Below, one piece after another: positions 55,327 through 64,000 of a stretch of 64,000 nt of DNA. Origin of the DNA: Fictibacillus sp. BK138. GTDB taxonomy: Bacteria; Bacillota; Bacilli; Bacillales; Fictibacillaceae. Every line of letters starts with the position of its first letter. Positions within the stretch are counted from its first letter, which is position 1. The position numbers and the translations under genes were made by a program. The notes under the pieces are model-generated. The model did no database searches. It was not told the origin of the DNA and saw nothing but the letters and a program-made list of their open reading frames with translations. The stretch is from NCBI RefSeq assembly GCF_004216955.1, contig NZ_SGXL01000001.1:1235034-1299033 (forward strand). Direction: 5' to 3'.

Positions 55327-56328
55327 ATGGAAGAGAGAATAGTTTCTTCAGAAGAACGCAAGGATGAAGCGGTCATGGAACTAAGTCTGCGTCCCGAGGC
55401 CTTGGATGAATACATCGGTCAATCATCAGTTAAGGATAACCTTAAGGTATTTATTAAAGCTGCAAGACTAAGAAATGAGCCGTTGGACCATGTGCTTCTT
55501 TATGGTCCTCCTGGTCTTGGAAAGACGACGCTTGCTTCAATTATCGCGAATGAGATGGAAGTTAACCTTCGTACGACAAGCGGTCCTGCAATCGAACGGC
55601 CTGGAGACCTTGCTGCCATACTGACATCTCTTGAACCGGGCGATGTGCTCTTTATTGATGAAATTCACAGGCTATCACGTGCAATAGAAGAGATATTGTA
55701 TTCTGCGATGGAAGACTTTTGTTTAGACATTGTTATTGGCAAAGGTGAAGTCGCCAGATCTGTGCGTTTGGATCTGCCGCCATTTACACTTATCGGTGCT
55801 ACAACAAGAGCTGGATCTTTGTCTGCGCCGCTTAGAGACCGTTTTGGAGTGATGGCAAGACTGGAGTACTATAAGCCAGATGAACTTTCTGAAATCGTGA
55901 GACGTACCGGCGATGTGTTTGGAATTAAAGTGGATGATCTTTCGGCTGAAGAAATCGCTAGAAGATCAAGAGGAACACCAAGGATCGCAAATAGACTTTT
56001 AAGAAGAGTACGGGATTTTGTCCAAGTCGAGGGCAAAGATATGATTTCACTGCCGATTTGCCAAAAAGCACTGGAGCTGCTTCAGGTTGACCGTTTAGGT
56101 TTAGATCATATTGACCATAAATTATTACTAGGGATCATTCATACATACAAAGGTGGTCCTGTAGGTCTTGAAACCATATCTGCAACGATCGGTGAAGAAT
56201 CCATGACGATTGAAGATGTATATGAACCATATCTTCTGCAGATTGGTTTCTTGCAGCGGACTCCTAGAGGGAGAATGGTAACTGAACAGGCCTATCAATA
56301 TTTTGGACTGGAGGCGTCCACTGAATGA
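55327..56328 (+). CDS. ruvB: Holliday junction DNA helicase subunit RuvB
   Basis: AAA+ motor that drives branch migration. The 333 residues show Walker [12 protein letters not shown], Walker [12 protein letters not shown], sensor 1 [20 protein letters not shown] and the C-terminal winged helix ([23 protein letters not shown]). It follows ruvA by 14 bases and overlaps the next gene by 4. Confidence 0.98.
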   Translation: MEERIVSSEERKDEAVMELSLRPEALDEYIGQSSVKDNLKVFIKAARLRNEPLDHVLLYGPPGLGKTTLASIIANEMEVNLRTTSGPAIERPGDLAAILTSLEPGDVLFIDEIHRLSRAIEEILYSAMEDFCLDIVIGKGEVARSVRLDLPPFTLIGATTRAGSLSAPLRDRFGVMARLEYYKPDELSEIVRRTGDVFGIKVDDLSAEEIARRSRGTPRIANRLLRRVRDFVQVEGKDMISLPICQKALELLQVDRLGLDHIDHKLLLGIIHTYKGGPVGLETISATIGEESMTIEDVYEPYLLQIGFLQRTPRGRMVTEQAYQYFGLEASTE

Positions 56329-56516
56329 ACCGGCTTTTTATTATTGCAGGGATTGTTCTGATTATTATAGGATTAATAGGTACGTTCATTGGGAAACTCC
56401 CAGGAGACATGGTGTGGAAAAAAGGAAACACGACAGTCTATTTTCCTATAATGACCTCTATTATCATCAGCGTTGTACTTTCCCTTATCTTTATGATTAT
56501 TGGACGATTTAAATAG
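56325..56516 (+). CDS. DUF2905 family small membrane protein
   Basis: A 63-residue protein with two transmembrane helices (~4-23 and ~43-60) and the family signature [20 protein letters not shown] between them. It is commonly found next to ruvB in Firmicutes; function unknown. ATGA overlap with ruvB. Confidence 0.92.
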   Translation: MNRLFIIAGIVLIIIGLIGTFIGKLPGDMVWKKGNTTVYFPIMTSIIISVVLSLIFMIIGRFK

Positions 56517-56534
56517 AAAGCAGGAATTATATCA

Positions 56535-58723
<2,189 letters not shown>

Positions 58724-58747
58724 CTAATAGAAAGGGGTGAAGAAAGA

Positions 58748-59017
58748 ATGGATGCAATTAAGAGTTTATTGCCGATTATTTTTATGTTTGCAATTTTTTA
58801 TTTCCTGCTAATCCGTCCACAGCAAAAGAGACAAAAAGCTGTTAGAGATATGCAGTCTAACCTGAAAAAAGGCGACAAAGTTGTAACAATTGGCGGTTTA
58901 CACGGAACATTAGAGAGTATTGATGATACGATCGCAGTTATTCGTTCAAATGATGGTGCTAAATTAACATTTGATCGTAATGCTATCCGTGAAGTGAAAG
59001 AAGAAGCTGCATTATAA
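58748..59017 (+). CDS. yajC: Preprotein translocase subunit YajC
   Basis: YajC is an accessory membrane subunit of SecDF-YajC. The 89 residues have one transmembrane helix (~5-23) and the signature LLIRPQQKRQKAVRDMQSNLKKGDKVVTIGGLHG. It is downstream of tgt, the usual arrangement, and secD/secF lie 3.4 kb on. Confidence 0.96.
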   Translation: MDAIKSLLPIIFMFAIFYFLLIRPQQKRQKAVRDMQSNLKKGDKVVTIGGLHGTLESIDDTIAVIRSNDGAKLTFDRNAIREVKEEAAL

Positions 59018-59022
59018 AGAAA

Positions 59023-59054
59023 AAATAAGACCCGTCGATCGACGGGTCTTATTT
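59023..59054. terminator. Bidirectional terminator, 32-bp perfect palindrome
   Basis: AAATAAGACCCGTCGA and its exact reverse complement follow each other without a gap. It ends the ruvA-yajC unit and, on the other strand, overlaps the stop codon of the YrzE-like gene. Confidence 0.95.
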
Positions 59055-59438
59055 ATATGATTGTTTATGACTGCTCAAATTAACACCCATTATTCCTCCG
59101 ATCATCGCTAATACAAAGAACAGAGCATGGTACATATATTGCGATGAGTTAAATGTACTTTGATACCCTAAATACTGTATGAGAAAAACAAGAAATGAAA
59201 ACAGAAGACTTGTTCCACCACCGAGCAGCCAGCCTTTGCTTTGTCCTTTTTTCCCTGAAATAAATCCTCCGATAAATAAAGATAAAAAAGATAATCCAAT
59301 TGTTACCCATTTTAATGACGACTCTGTCAGGCCGGTAAATCGCAATAAAAGTGAAAGAACTAAACTGCAAACCATAATCATAAGAAGAATTGCTGCCAAA
59401 CCGCGTCCCATTGAAGAAAACATATGTTTCATCCCCAT
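59049..59438 (-). CDS. yrzE: TIGR04086 family membrane protein (YrzE-like)
   Basis: A 129-residue protein with four transmembrane helices and GKKGQSKGWLLGGGTSLLFS in the third-helix loop, typical of the family; function unknown. AAGGAGG 6 bases before the ATG at 59438 excludes the 7-residue longer frame. It matches the position of B. subtilis yrzE. Confidence 0.88.
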   Translation of the reverse strand: MGMKHMFSSMGRGLAAILLMIMVCSLVLSLLLRFTGLTESSLKWVTIGLSFLSLFIGGFISGKKGQSKGWLLGGGTSLLFSFLVFLIQYLGYQSTFNSSQYMYHALFFVLAMIGGIMGVNLSSHKQSYK

Positions 59439-59620
59439 CTTGATCCTCCTTATCCACAAGCTTTCTTTATACCTTATTCATCTTTAAATAGAATTAGAAG
59501 TACAAGCAATCGATTTTCCCTCTACTTTCCATAATTTCAATACTTGGCAAAACCTTCGTATCATGATTTTTGATATCTGTGCCACACTAACAAAGAAATA
59601 ACATGGAAGGAGGGGAATTT

Positions 59621-60280
59621 ATGGAGTTATATACGATTATCTTCAGAACGCTTTTTATATATTTTTTAATTGTTGTGGTTTTTCGTATGATGGGTAAAAG
59701 GGAAATCGGTAAGTTATCAGTGATCGACTTTGTCGTATCCATCATGATCGCTGAGTTAGCCGTTATTTCAATTGAAGACCCAAAAATTCCAATGGTAAAT
59801 TCCCTTGTTTCTATCTTTGTCTTGCTCGGTATACAGCTTATCTTGGCAATCATCTCCTTAAAAAGCCGAAAGATGAGAGAGCTTGTTGACGGTAAGCCTT
59901 CAGTCATCATTAAAAAAGGAAAAGTAGACGAACAAGAAATGCGAAAACAGAGATATAATTTTGATGACCTGCTAACACAGTTAAGGGAAAATAATATTAG
60001 AAGCCTGAATGAGGTCGAATTTGGCGTATTAGAAACAACTGGTAAGTTGTCAGTTATCAAAAAGAACGAGGACACTGAAAGAAGTCCTCTGCAAATGATC
60101 CTTCCTCTTGTGCTGGACGGAAAAGTTTTAGAAGACAATTTAGAAAAAGTAGATAAAACTGCGTTTTGGCTAAGGCAGGAATTAAAAAAAGTTGGATTTA
60201 AAGATGTAAAAAGCATTTCTTTTTGTACGTTAAATGAGGATGGATCCTTATACGTGGACGAAAAGAATGAAAAAAAATAA
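59621..60280 (+). CDS. yrbG: DUF421 family membrane protein (YrbG-like)
   Basis: A 219-residue protein: three N-terminal transmembrane helices, with the signature VFRMMGKREIGKLSVIDFVVSIMIAELAVI, followed by a cytosolic YetF/DUF421 domain (LVDGKPSVIIKKGKVDEQEMRK and LREN.IRSLNEVEFGVLE). Function is not firmly known; some relatives are linked to germination. AAGGAGGGG sets the ATG at 59621 rather than 59603. Confidence 0.9.
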   Translation: MELYTIIFRTLFIYFLIVVVFRMMGKREIGKLSVIDFVVSIMIAELAVISIEDPKIPMVNSLVSIFVLLGIQLILAIISLKSRKMRELVDGKPSVIIKKGKVDEQEMRKQRYNFDDLLTQLRENNIRSLNEVEFGVLETTGKLSVIKKNEDTERSPLQMILPLVLDGKVLEDNLEKVDKTAFWLRQELKKVGFKDVKSISFCTLNEDGSLYVDEKNEKK

Positions 60281-60281
60281 C

Positions 60282-60358
60282 TGTACACTCCCATCAACTT
60301 GTCAATGAAGATGGTATATGAGATGACCTGAAGGGAACAATCAAAAAATAAAACAGCC
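60282..60358 (+). repeat. MITE-like repeat, copy 6 (right half only)
   Basis: TGTACACTCCCATCAACTTG then TCAATGAAGAT matches the right arm of the full copies, and AACAATCAAAAAATAAAACAG then CC matches the right terminal inverted repeat. Its terminal AAAACAGCC is the first arm of the terminator that follows. Confidence 0.7.
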
Positions 60359-60373
60359 TTTATTGGCTGTTTT
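60350..60373. terminator. Bidirectional terminator between the DUF421 gene and spoVB
   Basis: AAAACAGCC / GGCTGTTTT with a TTTATT loop; it overlaps the spoVB stop codon and serves both convergent genes. Confidence 0.9.
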
Positions 60374-61922
60374 AAATCCATCTTTTAATAATAGGTATAT
60401 GCTTTAGATCATCTTTTCCTAAAAGCCTGAAGAAGATGAGCGTGAATAAATAAATTCCGCAAGTAGCTGTTATGCATATTACGAGGCCTTGAACAGGAGG
60501 GAACTTCGGCATCATGAAGCGGTATAGATAGACTGCACCAGCACCTGTAATAAAGATTGAAAACAGAGAATATGCAAAATCCTTAATCACAATCGTATAG
60601 CTGATGGCTTTAATAACGGTGGCAAAGTGAAGCAATGTTACGACTACAATGCTGATGACTATAGCAAGCGCGGCACCCATAATGCCGAATTCAGGACGAG
60701 TAGCAAGTGCAAAGATTGCTGCAAGCTTTACTAAAGCACCAATCAGGCTGTTGATCATAGCGGATCTTGCAAGATCGAGTGCCTGAAGAACAGCTTGTAG
60801 AGGACCTTGAAAATAAAGAAAAAAGAAAAATGGTGTCATGATTTTTACATAGGAAGCTGATGCTGGTGAATTGTACATTAAATCCATGATCGGCACCGCG
60901 AAAACATATAAGATAACTACGGCTATACCACCAGAAAGCATTGACAGTTTTAATGCCTGATTAAGTCTATGCTCAATGAGATGGTATTTTTTTTGTGCGT
61001 TCGCTTCACTTATAGCAGGGACTAGAGAAACGGAAAGCGAATAGGTAATGAACGTTGGCAAAAATAACAAAGGGATTACATAGCCTGCTAGTTCCCCGTA
61101 TTGCGCAGTTGCAACAGCAGTTGTAACACCTGCAATCGCTAAACTGTTAGCAACAACGATCGGTTCAAAAAAGTATGACACCGATCCGATCAGTTGACTT
61201 CCTGTCGTAGGAAGTGCGATATTCAACAAATCCCTAAGTGTTTGATGACCTTGTTTCAATTGTTTGAAAAAACCTTTTCGGATGCGCATCTTCTTTTTAA
61301 CTTTGAACATGGAAAACATGTATAGTAAAGATGCCAATTCTCCGATGATGACAGATATCATGGCTCCGGCTGCAGCGAAATGTACACCGTATGGAAGGAA
61401 CAATCCTGTAAGGAGTGCAACCAGGGCGATCCTAACAACTTGTTCAATGACTTGTGAATATGCGGATGGCCGCATATTTTGAAGGCCTTGAAAATAACCC
61501 CGTAAAACGGATGAAACGGCAACAACAGGAACTACAGGTGCAATTGCAAGTAAAGGCCATAACGTGCGATCATCAGTAAAAAAATGCTTAGCCAACAATG
61601 GAGCAGCAATAAACAAACCTATCGTTATGATGAGGCTTAAAACTCCCGTAATCGCTAAAGATACGATTAAAATTTTCTTAACCTTTGTTCGATCCCCTGT
61701 TGCATCAGCCTCTGCGACAAGTTTTGATATAGCGACAGGAAGTCCTAGCCGGGTTAGAGTTACAGCAAGCAAAAAAGTCGGAACTGCCATCATGTATAGT
61801 CCGACACCTTCATGTCCCATTACCCTGGCCATAACAATGCGATTCACGAAGCCAAGAATTCGTGTGATCAGCCCCGCTAAAATAAGCAATAAAGTTCCTT
61901 GTACGAGTGTTTGTTTAGTCAT
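60372..61922 (-). CDS. spoVB: Stage V sporulation protein B, MOP/MATE-type flippase
   Basis: SpoVB is a polytopic membrane protein needed for cortex synthesis and thought to flip peptidoglycan precursors. The 516 residues have about 13-14 transmembrane helices; LVQGTLLLILAGLITRILGFVNRIVMARVMGHEGVGLYMMA is the family N-terminus. AAAGGACAGG precedes the ATG at 61922; the longer frame to 61952 has no site. It faces comN. Confidence 0.95.
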   Translation of the reverse strand: MTKQTLVQGTLLLILAGLITRILGFVNRIVMARVMGHEGVGLYMMAVPTFLLAVTLTRLGLPVAISKLVAEADATGDRTKVKKILIVSLAITGVLSLIITIGLFIAAPLLAKHFFTDDRTLWPLLAIAPVVPVVAVSSVLRGYFQGLQNMRPSAYSQVIEQVVRIALVALLTGLFLPYGVHFAAAGAMISVIIGELASLLYMFSMFKVKKKMRIRKGFFKQLKQGHQTLRDLLNIALPTTGSQLIGSVSYFFEPIVVANSLAIAGVTTAVATAQYGELAGYVIPLLFLPTFITYSLSVSLVPAISEANAQKKYHLIEHRLNQALKLSMLSGGIAVVILYVFAVPIMDLMYNSPASASYVKIMTPFFFFLYFQGPLQAVLQALDLARSAMINSLIGALVKLAAIFALATRPEFGIMGAALAIVISIVVVTLLHFATVIKAISYTIVIKDFAYSLFSIFITGAGAVYLYRFMMPKFPPVQGLVICITATCGIYLFTLIFFRLLGKDDLKHIPIIKRWI

Positions 61923-62019
61923 GTTAACCTGTCCTTTCTGGGACAATCTCATAATTAACTATATGCATGATGAGTGAACCGTCATGACAGCTTGTTTCAT
62001 TTTGAAAGGGAGTGTGAAT

Positions 62020-62274
62020 GTGGAAAACATACATTTTACAGAATGGAAAGATGAAGTTCAGCCTGCAGTTCAAAGTAAAAAAGAAGAATTTCATTACATG
62101 GGGTATGAAAGTGTTACTGAGGAAGAGATTTGGAATTGTGTTTTGGCGAGGTTAAAGAAAAAGAAAGAAGATCCTCGTCTGCATACATTAGTAGATTACA
62201 TTCTGTCTCTTTCACTTAATGATTTTATGACTTGGCTTACGATCCAGTCCTATACAGCGGACGTTAAGAAATAA
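62020..62274 (+). CDS. comN: Post-transcriptional regulator ComN
   Basis: ComN (YrzD) is a small cytosolic protein that in B. subtilis affects comE mRNA and associates with DivIVA. The 84 residues include EEFHYMGYESVTEEEIWNCV and KKKEDPRLHTLVDYILSLSLNDFMTWLT. The start is the GTG at 62020, 7 bases after AAAGGGAG; the ATG at 61984 has no site. It sits between spoVB and secD as in B. subtilis. Confidence 0.9.
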   Translation: MENIHFTEWKDEVQPAVQSKKEEFHYMGYESVTEEEIWNCVLARLKKKKEDPRLHTLVDYILSLSLNDFMTWLTIQSYTADVKK

Positions 62275-62312
62275 AAGTGATGTTTTCAGCCTCACTTTTA
62301 TTTTTTTTGTGT
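62270..62312 (+). terminator. Terminator of comN
   Basis: AAAAGTGA / TCACTTTT stem with an 11-base loop, then ATTTTTTTT. Confidence 0.85.
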
Positions 62313-62339
62313 TTTATTTATGAATATTTCTAGGACAAA

Positions 62340-62369
62340 TTGACAGAAAAAAACAACAATCGCTATAAT
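62340..62369 (+). promoter_or_regulatory. Sigma A promoter of secD-secF
   Basis: A perfect TTGACA at 62340-62345 and a perfect TATAAT at 62364-62369 separated by 18 bases, about 70 bases before secD. Confidence 0.85.
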
Positions 62370-62438
62370 GGGAAGGATTAGTATTCGTACTTATACATAG
62401 TGTTGTTTTTTGATGCAGCATGAAGGAGGTTTCTTGAA

Positions 62439-63755
62439 GTGGTAAAACGAGGTAAGATTGTTATCTTTTTTGTGGTGCTTCTTATGTTTGCCGCACTTAT
62501 AGGGCTAACAACAGAAAAGATTGTAAAAGGTACAAAGCTTGGACTTGACCTTCAAGGCGGGTTTGAAGTGTTGTATGAAGTAAAACCAGTCAAAAAAGGT
62601 CAAAAGATTACAGAAGATACGCTAAAGAGTACTGTCGAAGCATTGAACAGCCGTATCAATGTTCTTGGAGTATCAGAACCTGAGATCCAAATCGAAGGAG
62701 ATAACCGTATCCGTGTACAGCTAGCTGGGGTATCAGATCAGAACAAAGCACGTGAACTACTTTCCACACAAGCTGAACTAACATTCCGTGATGTAGATGA
62801 CAAAGTACTCCTTGATGGTTCCGACCTGAAGGGGAACGGTGCAAAGCAAACATTCGAACCCAACAGCAATAAACCAATCGTGTCTTTAAAACTTAAAGAT
62901 GCTGGTAAATTTGCTAAAGTAACTGAAGAGATCCTAAAGCGCCAGGCACAGGGAGAAAACCGTTTAGTTATCTGGCTGGATTATGAAAAAGGGGACTCAT
63001 TTAAAGAAGAAGTTAAAAAAGAGATGGCTGGAAAAGAGCCAAAATATATTTCTGCTCCTTATGTTAATGAAGTATTGACTCAAGAAGATGTAACAATAAC
63101 AGGACAATTCTCAGTTGAAGAAGCACAGAGTCTGGCAAAGATTTTAAATGCAGGGGCACTTCCTGTTAAACTTGATGAGATTTATTCCACTTCAGTGGGT
63201 GCTAAATTTGGTGAAAAAGCCTTGGATGAAACTATCCTTGCAGGCTTTATCGGTATTGCTGCGATCTTCTTGTTCATGTTGATTTTCTATCGTGTACCGG
63301 GAATTATTGCAGTATTAACCTTATCCATTTATATCTATTTAATCTTAGCGATATTCTATTTGATGAATGGGGTATTAACGTTGCCTGGTATCGCTGCTCT
63401 CATCTTAGGTGTAGGGATGGCAGTTGATGCAAACATCATCACTTATGAGCGAATCAAGGAAGAGTTAAAAAGCGGAAAATCAGTTTTGAGTGCCTTTAAA
63501 GCTGGTAACCGCCGTTCGTTCACGACCATATTTGATGCTAATATCACAACAATACTTGCTGCAGCAGTACTATTTGCCTATGGGACAAGTTCAGTAAAAG
63601 GGTTTGCTTTAGTATTAATCATATCTGTTCTGGCGAGTTTTATCACTGCCGTGTTTGGAACAAGACTATTCCTAGGTTTATGGGTACAGTCCCGAATAAT
63701 GGATAAAAAGCCAGGTTTGTTCGGTGTAAAGGAGAGTGACATCCGTGAGCTTTAA
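62439..63755 (+). CDS. secD: Protein translocase subunit SecD
   Basis: SecD with SecF uses proton motive force to help export through SecYEG. The 438 residues show an N-terminal helix, the LGLDLQGGFEVLYEV motif, the external P1 region (NSRINVLGVSEPEIQIEG) and six C-terminal RND-type helices, with GVGMAVDANIITYERIKEELKSGKS. The start is GTG after GAAGGAGG. In B. subtilis SecD and SecF are one chain; here SecD ends with its own stop and overlaps secF by 11 bases. Confidence 0.96.
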   Translation: MVKRGKIVIFFVVLLMFAALIGLTTEKIVKGTKLGLDLQGGFEVLYEVKPVKKGQKITEDTLKSTVEALNSRINVLGVSEPEIQIEGDNRIRVQLAGVSDQNKARELLSTQAELTFRDVDDKVLLDGSDLKGNGAKQTFEPNSNKPIVSLKLKDAGKFAKVTEEILKRQAQGENRLVIWLDYEKGDSFKEEVKKEMAGKEPKYISAPYVNEVLTQEDVTITGQFSVEEAQSLAKILNAGALPVKLDEIYSTSVGAKFGEKALDETILAGFIGIAAIFLFMLIFYRVPGIIAVLTLSIYIYLILAIFYLMNGVLTLPGIAALILGVGMAVDANIITYERIKEELKSGKSVLSAFKAGNRRSFTTIFDANITTILAAAVLFAYGTSSVKGFALVLIISVLASFITAVFGTRLFLGLWVQSRIMDKKPGLFGVKESDIREL

Positions 63756-64000
63756 TTATGACTTCGTAAAAAACAGAAACCTTTACTTTATTATCTCTGC
63801 TCTCCTGACAGCTGCAGGAATCATCTTATTGTTAACAATTGGTCTAAAACTTGGTATTGATTTTGAAAGCGGATCACGTGTAAACATTCAAGCAAATGAG
63901 ACACTTACAAACGAAAGAGTAGAGGAAGAGTTTAAATCATTAGGGCTTGAACCTGAATCCGTAGTACTTGCAGGTAAGAACGATCAAGCCAATGTCGCTT
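63745..64000 (+). CDS. secF: Protein translocase subunit SecF (partial, N-terminal)
   Basis: Starts at a GTG inside the secD 3' end with AAAGGAGAGTG 7 or so bases upstream, in another frame. The visible 85 residues begin VSFNYDFVKNRNLYFIISAL, contain the first transmembrane helix (~12-32) and the SecF motif LGIDFESGSRVNI. It runs off the window. Confidence 0.93.
   Translation, partial: MSFNYDFVKNRNLYFIISALLTAAGIILLLTIGLKLGIDFESGSRVNIQANETLTNERVEEEFKSLGLEPESVVLAGKNDQANVA

Noticed and set aside
59587-60381. 264-residue minus-strand frame
   Set aside because: Antisense of the DUF421 gene and spans the repeat fragment; composition is that of a shadow frame (Ser/Phe/Ile-rich) and the + strand protein has a clear family signature.

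Overview
This 64 kb window is a low-GC, densely packed, almost entirely + strand stretch of a Bacillaceae chromosome. It holds endospore genes (spoVID, ysxE, spoIIB, spoIVFA/FB, spo0B, safA, a coxA-like gene, spoVB), strong AGGAGG-type ribosome binding sites and rho-independent terminators, and its gene order is close to the leuA-to-secDF segment of Bacillus subtilis. It is not B. subtilis: secD and secF are separate, an RNase E/G gene lies before rplU, a diguanylate cyclase lies after folC, and pheA, comC and bofC are missing from their usual places. A Fictibacillus-like or related genus is plausible, but that is inference. I see no rRNA, tRNA, CRISPR array, prophage or transposase gene.

Layout. 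1-4.6 kb: end of leuA, leuBCD and a short threonine deaminase. 4.6-13.8 kb: ysoA-like TPR gene, trigger factor and the protein quality-control genes clpX, lonB and lonA, then engB. 14.1-21 kb: a small membrane gene and the hemAXCDBL operon. 21.4-25 kb: spoVID, an unrecognised gene and ysxE. 25.4-28.6 kb: T-box leader and valS. 28.7-33.2 kb: folC, a GGDEF protein and spoIIB. 33.4-38.8 kb: maf, radC, mreBCD, minCD. 38.9-40.5 kb: spoIVFA and spoIVFB. 40.5-45.7 kb: rng, L21 leader, rplU-prp-rpmA, spo0B, obg, pheB. 45.8-51 kb: niaR and nifS divergent from nadBCA, with a NiaR-type operator between them. 51.1-54.4 kb: safA, a CotS-family kinase-like gene and a YhcN/YlaJ lipoprotein gene. 54.7-64 kb: ruvAB, queA, tgt, yajC, small membrane genes, spoVB, comN, secD and the start of secF.

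Most genes are housekeeping or sporulation genes of known families. The unexplained material is mainly between genes. (1) A family of 215-290 bp, long-palindrome, MITE-like repeats occurs as four full copies and two half copies, nearly all butted against gene ends or terminators, and one of them is inserted between the valS T-box terminator and the valS start. (2) Two intergenic arrays of short degenerate units are phased at 20.5-21 bp and share a TTTTAYGTG-type core. (3) Three CotS/YsxE-type genes are present, of which one has an intact kinase motif, one a broken one and one no visible motif. (4) SafA carries three separate internal repeat tracts. (5) Several candidate sporulation promoters (sigma F for lonB; sigma E for spoVID and spoIVFA) can be read directly. 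I found no clear new multi-gene system; the repeat family and the phased arrays are the best candidates for something undescribed.
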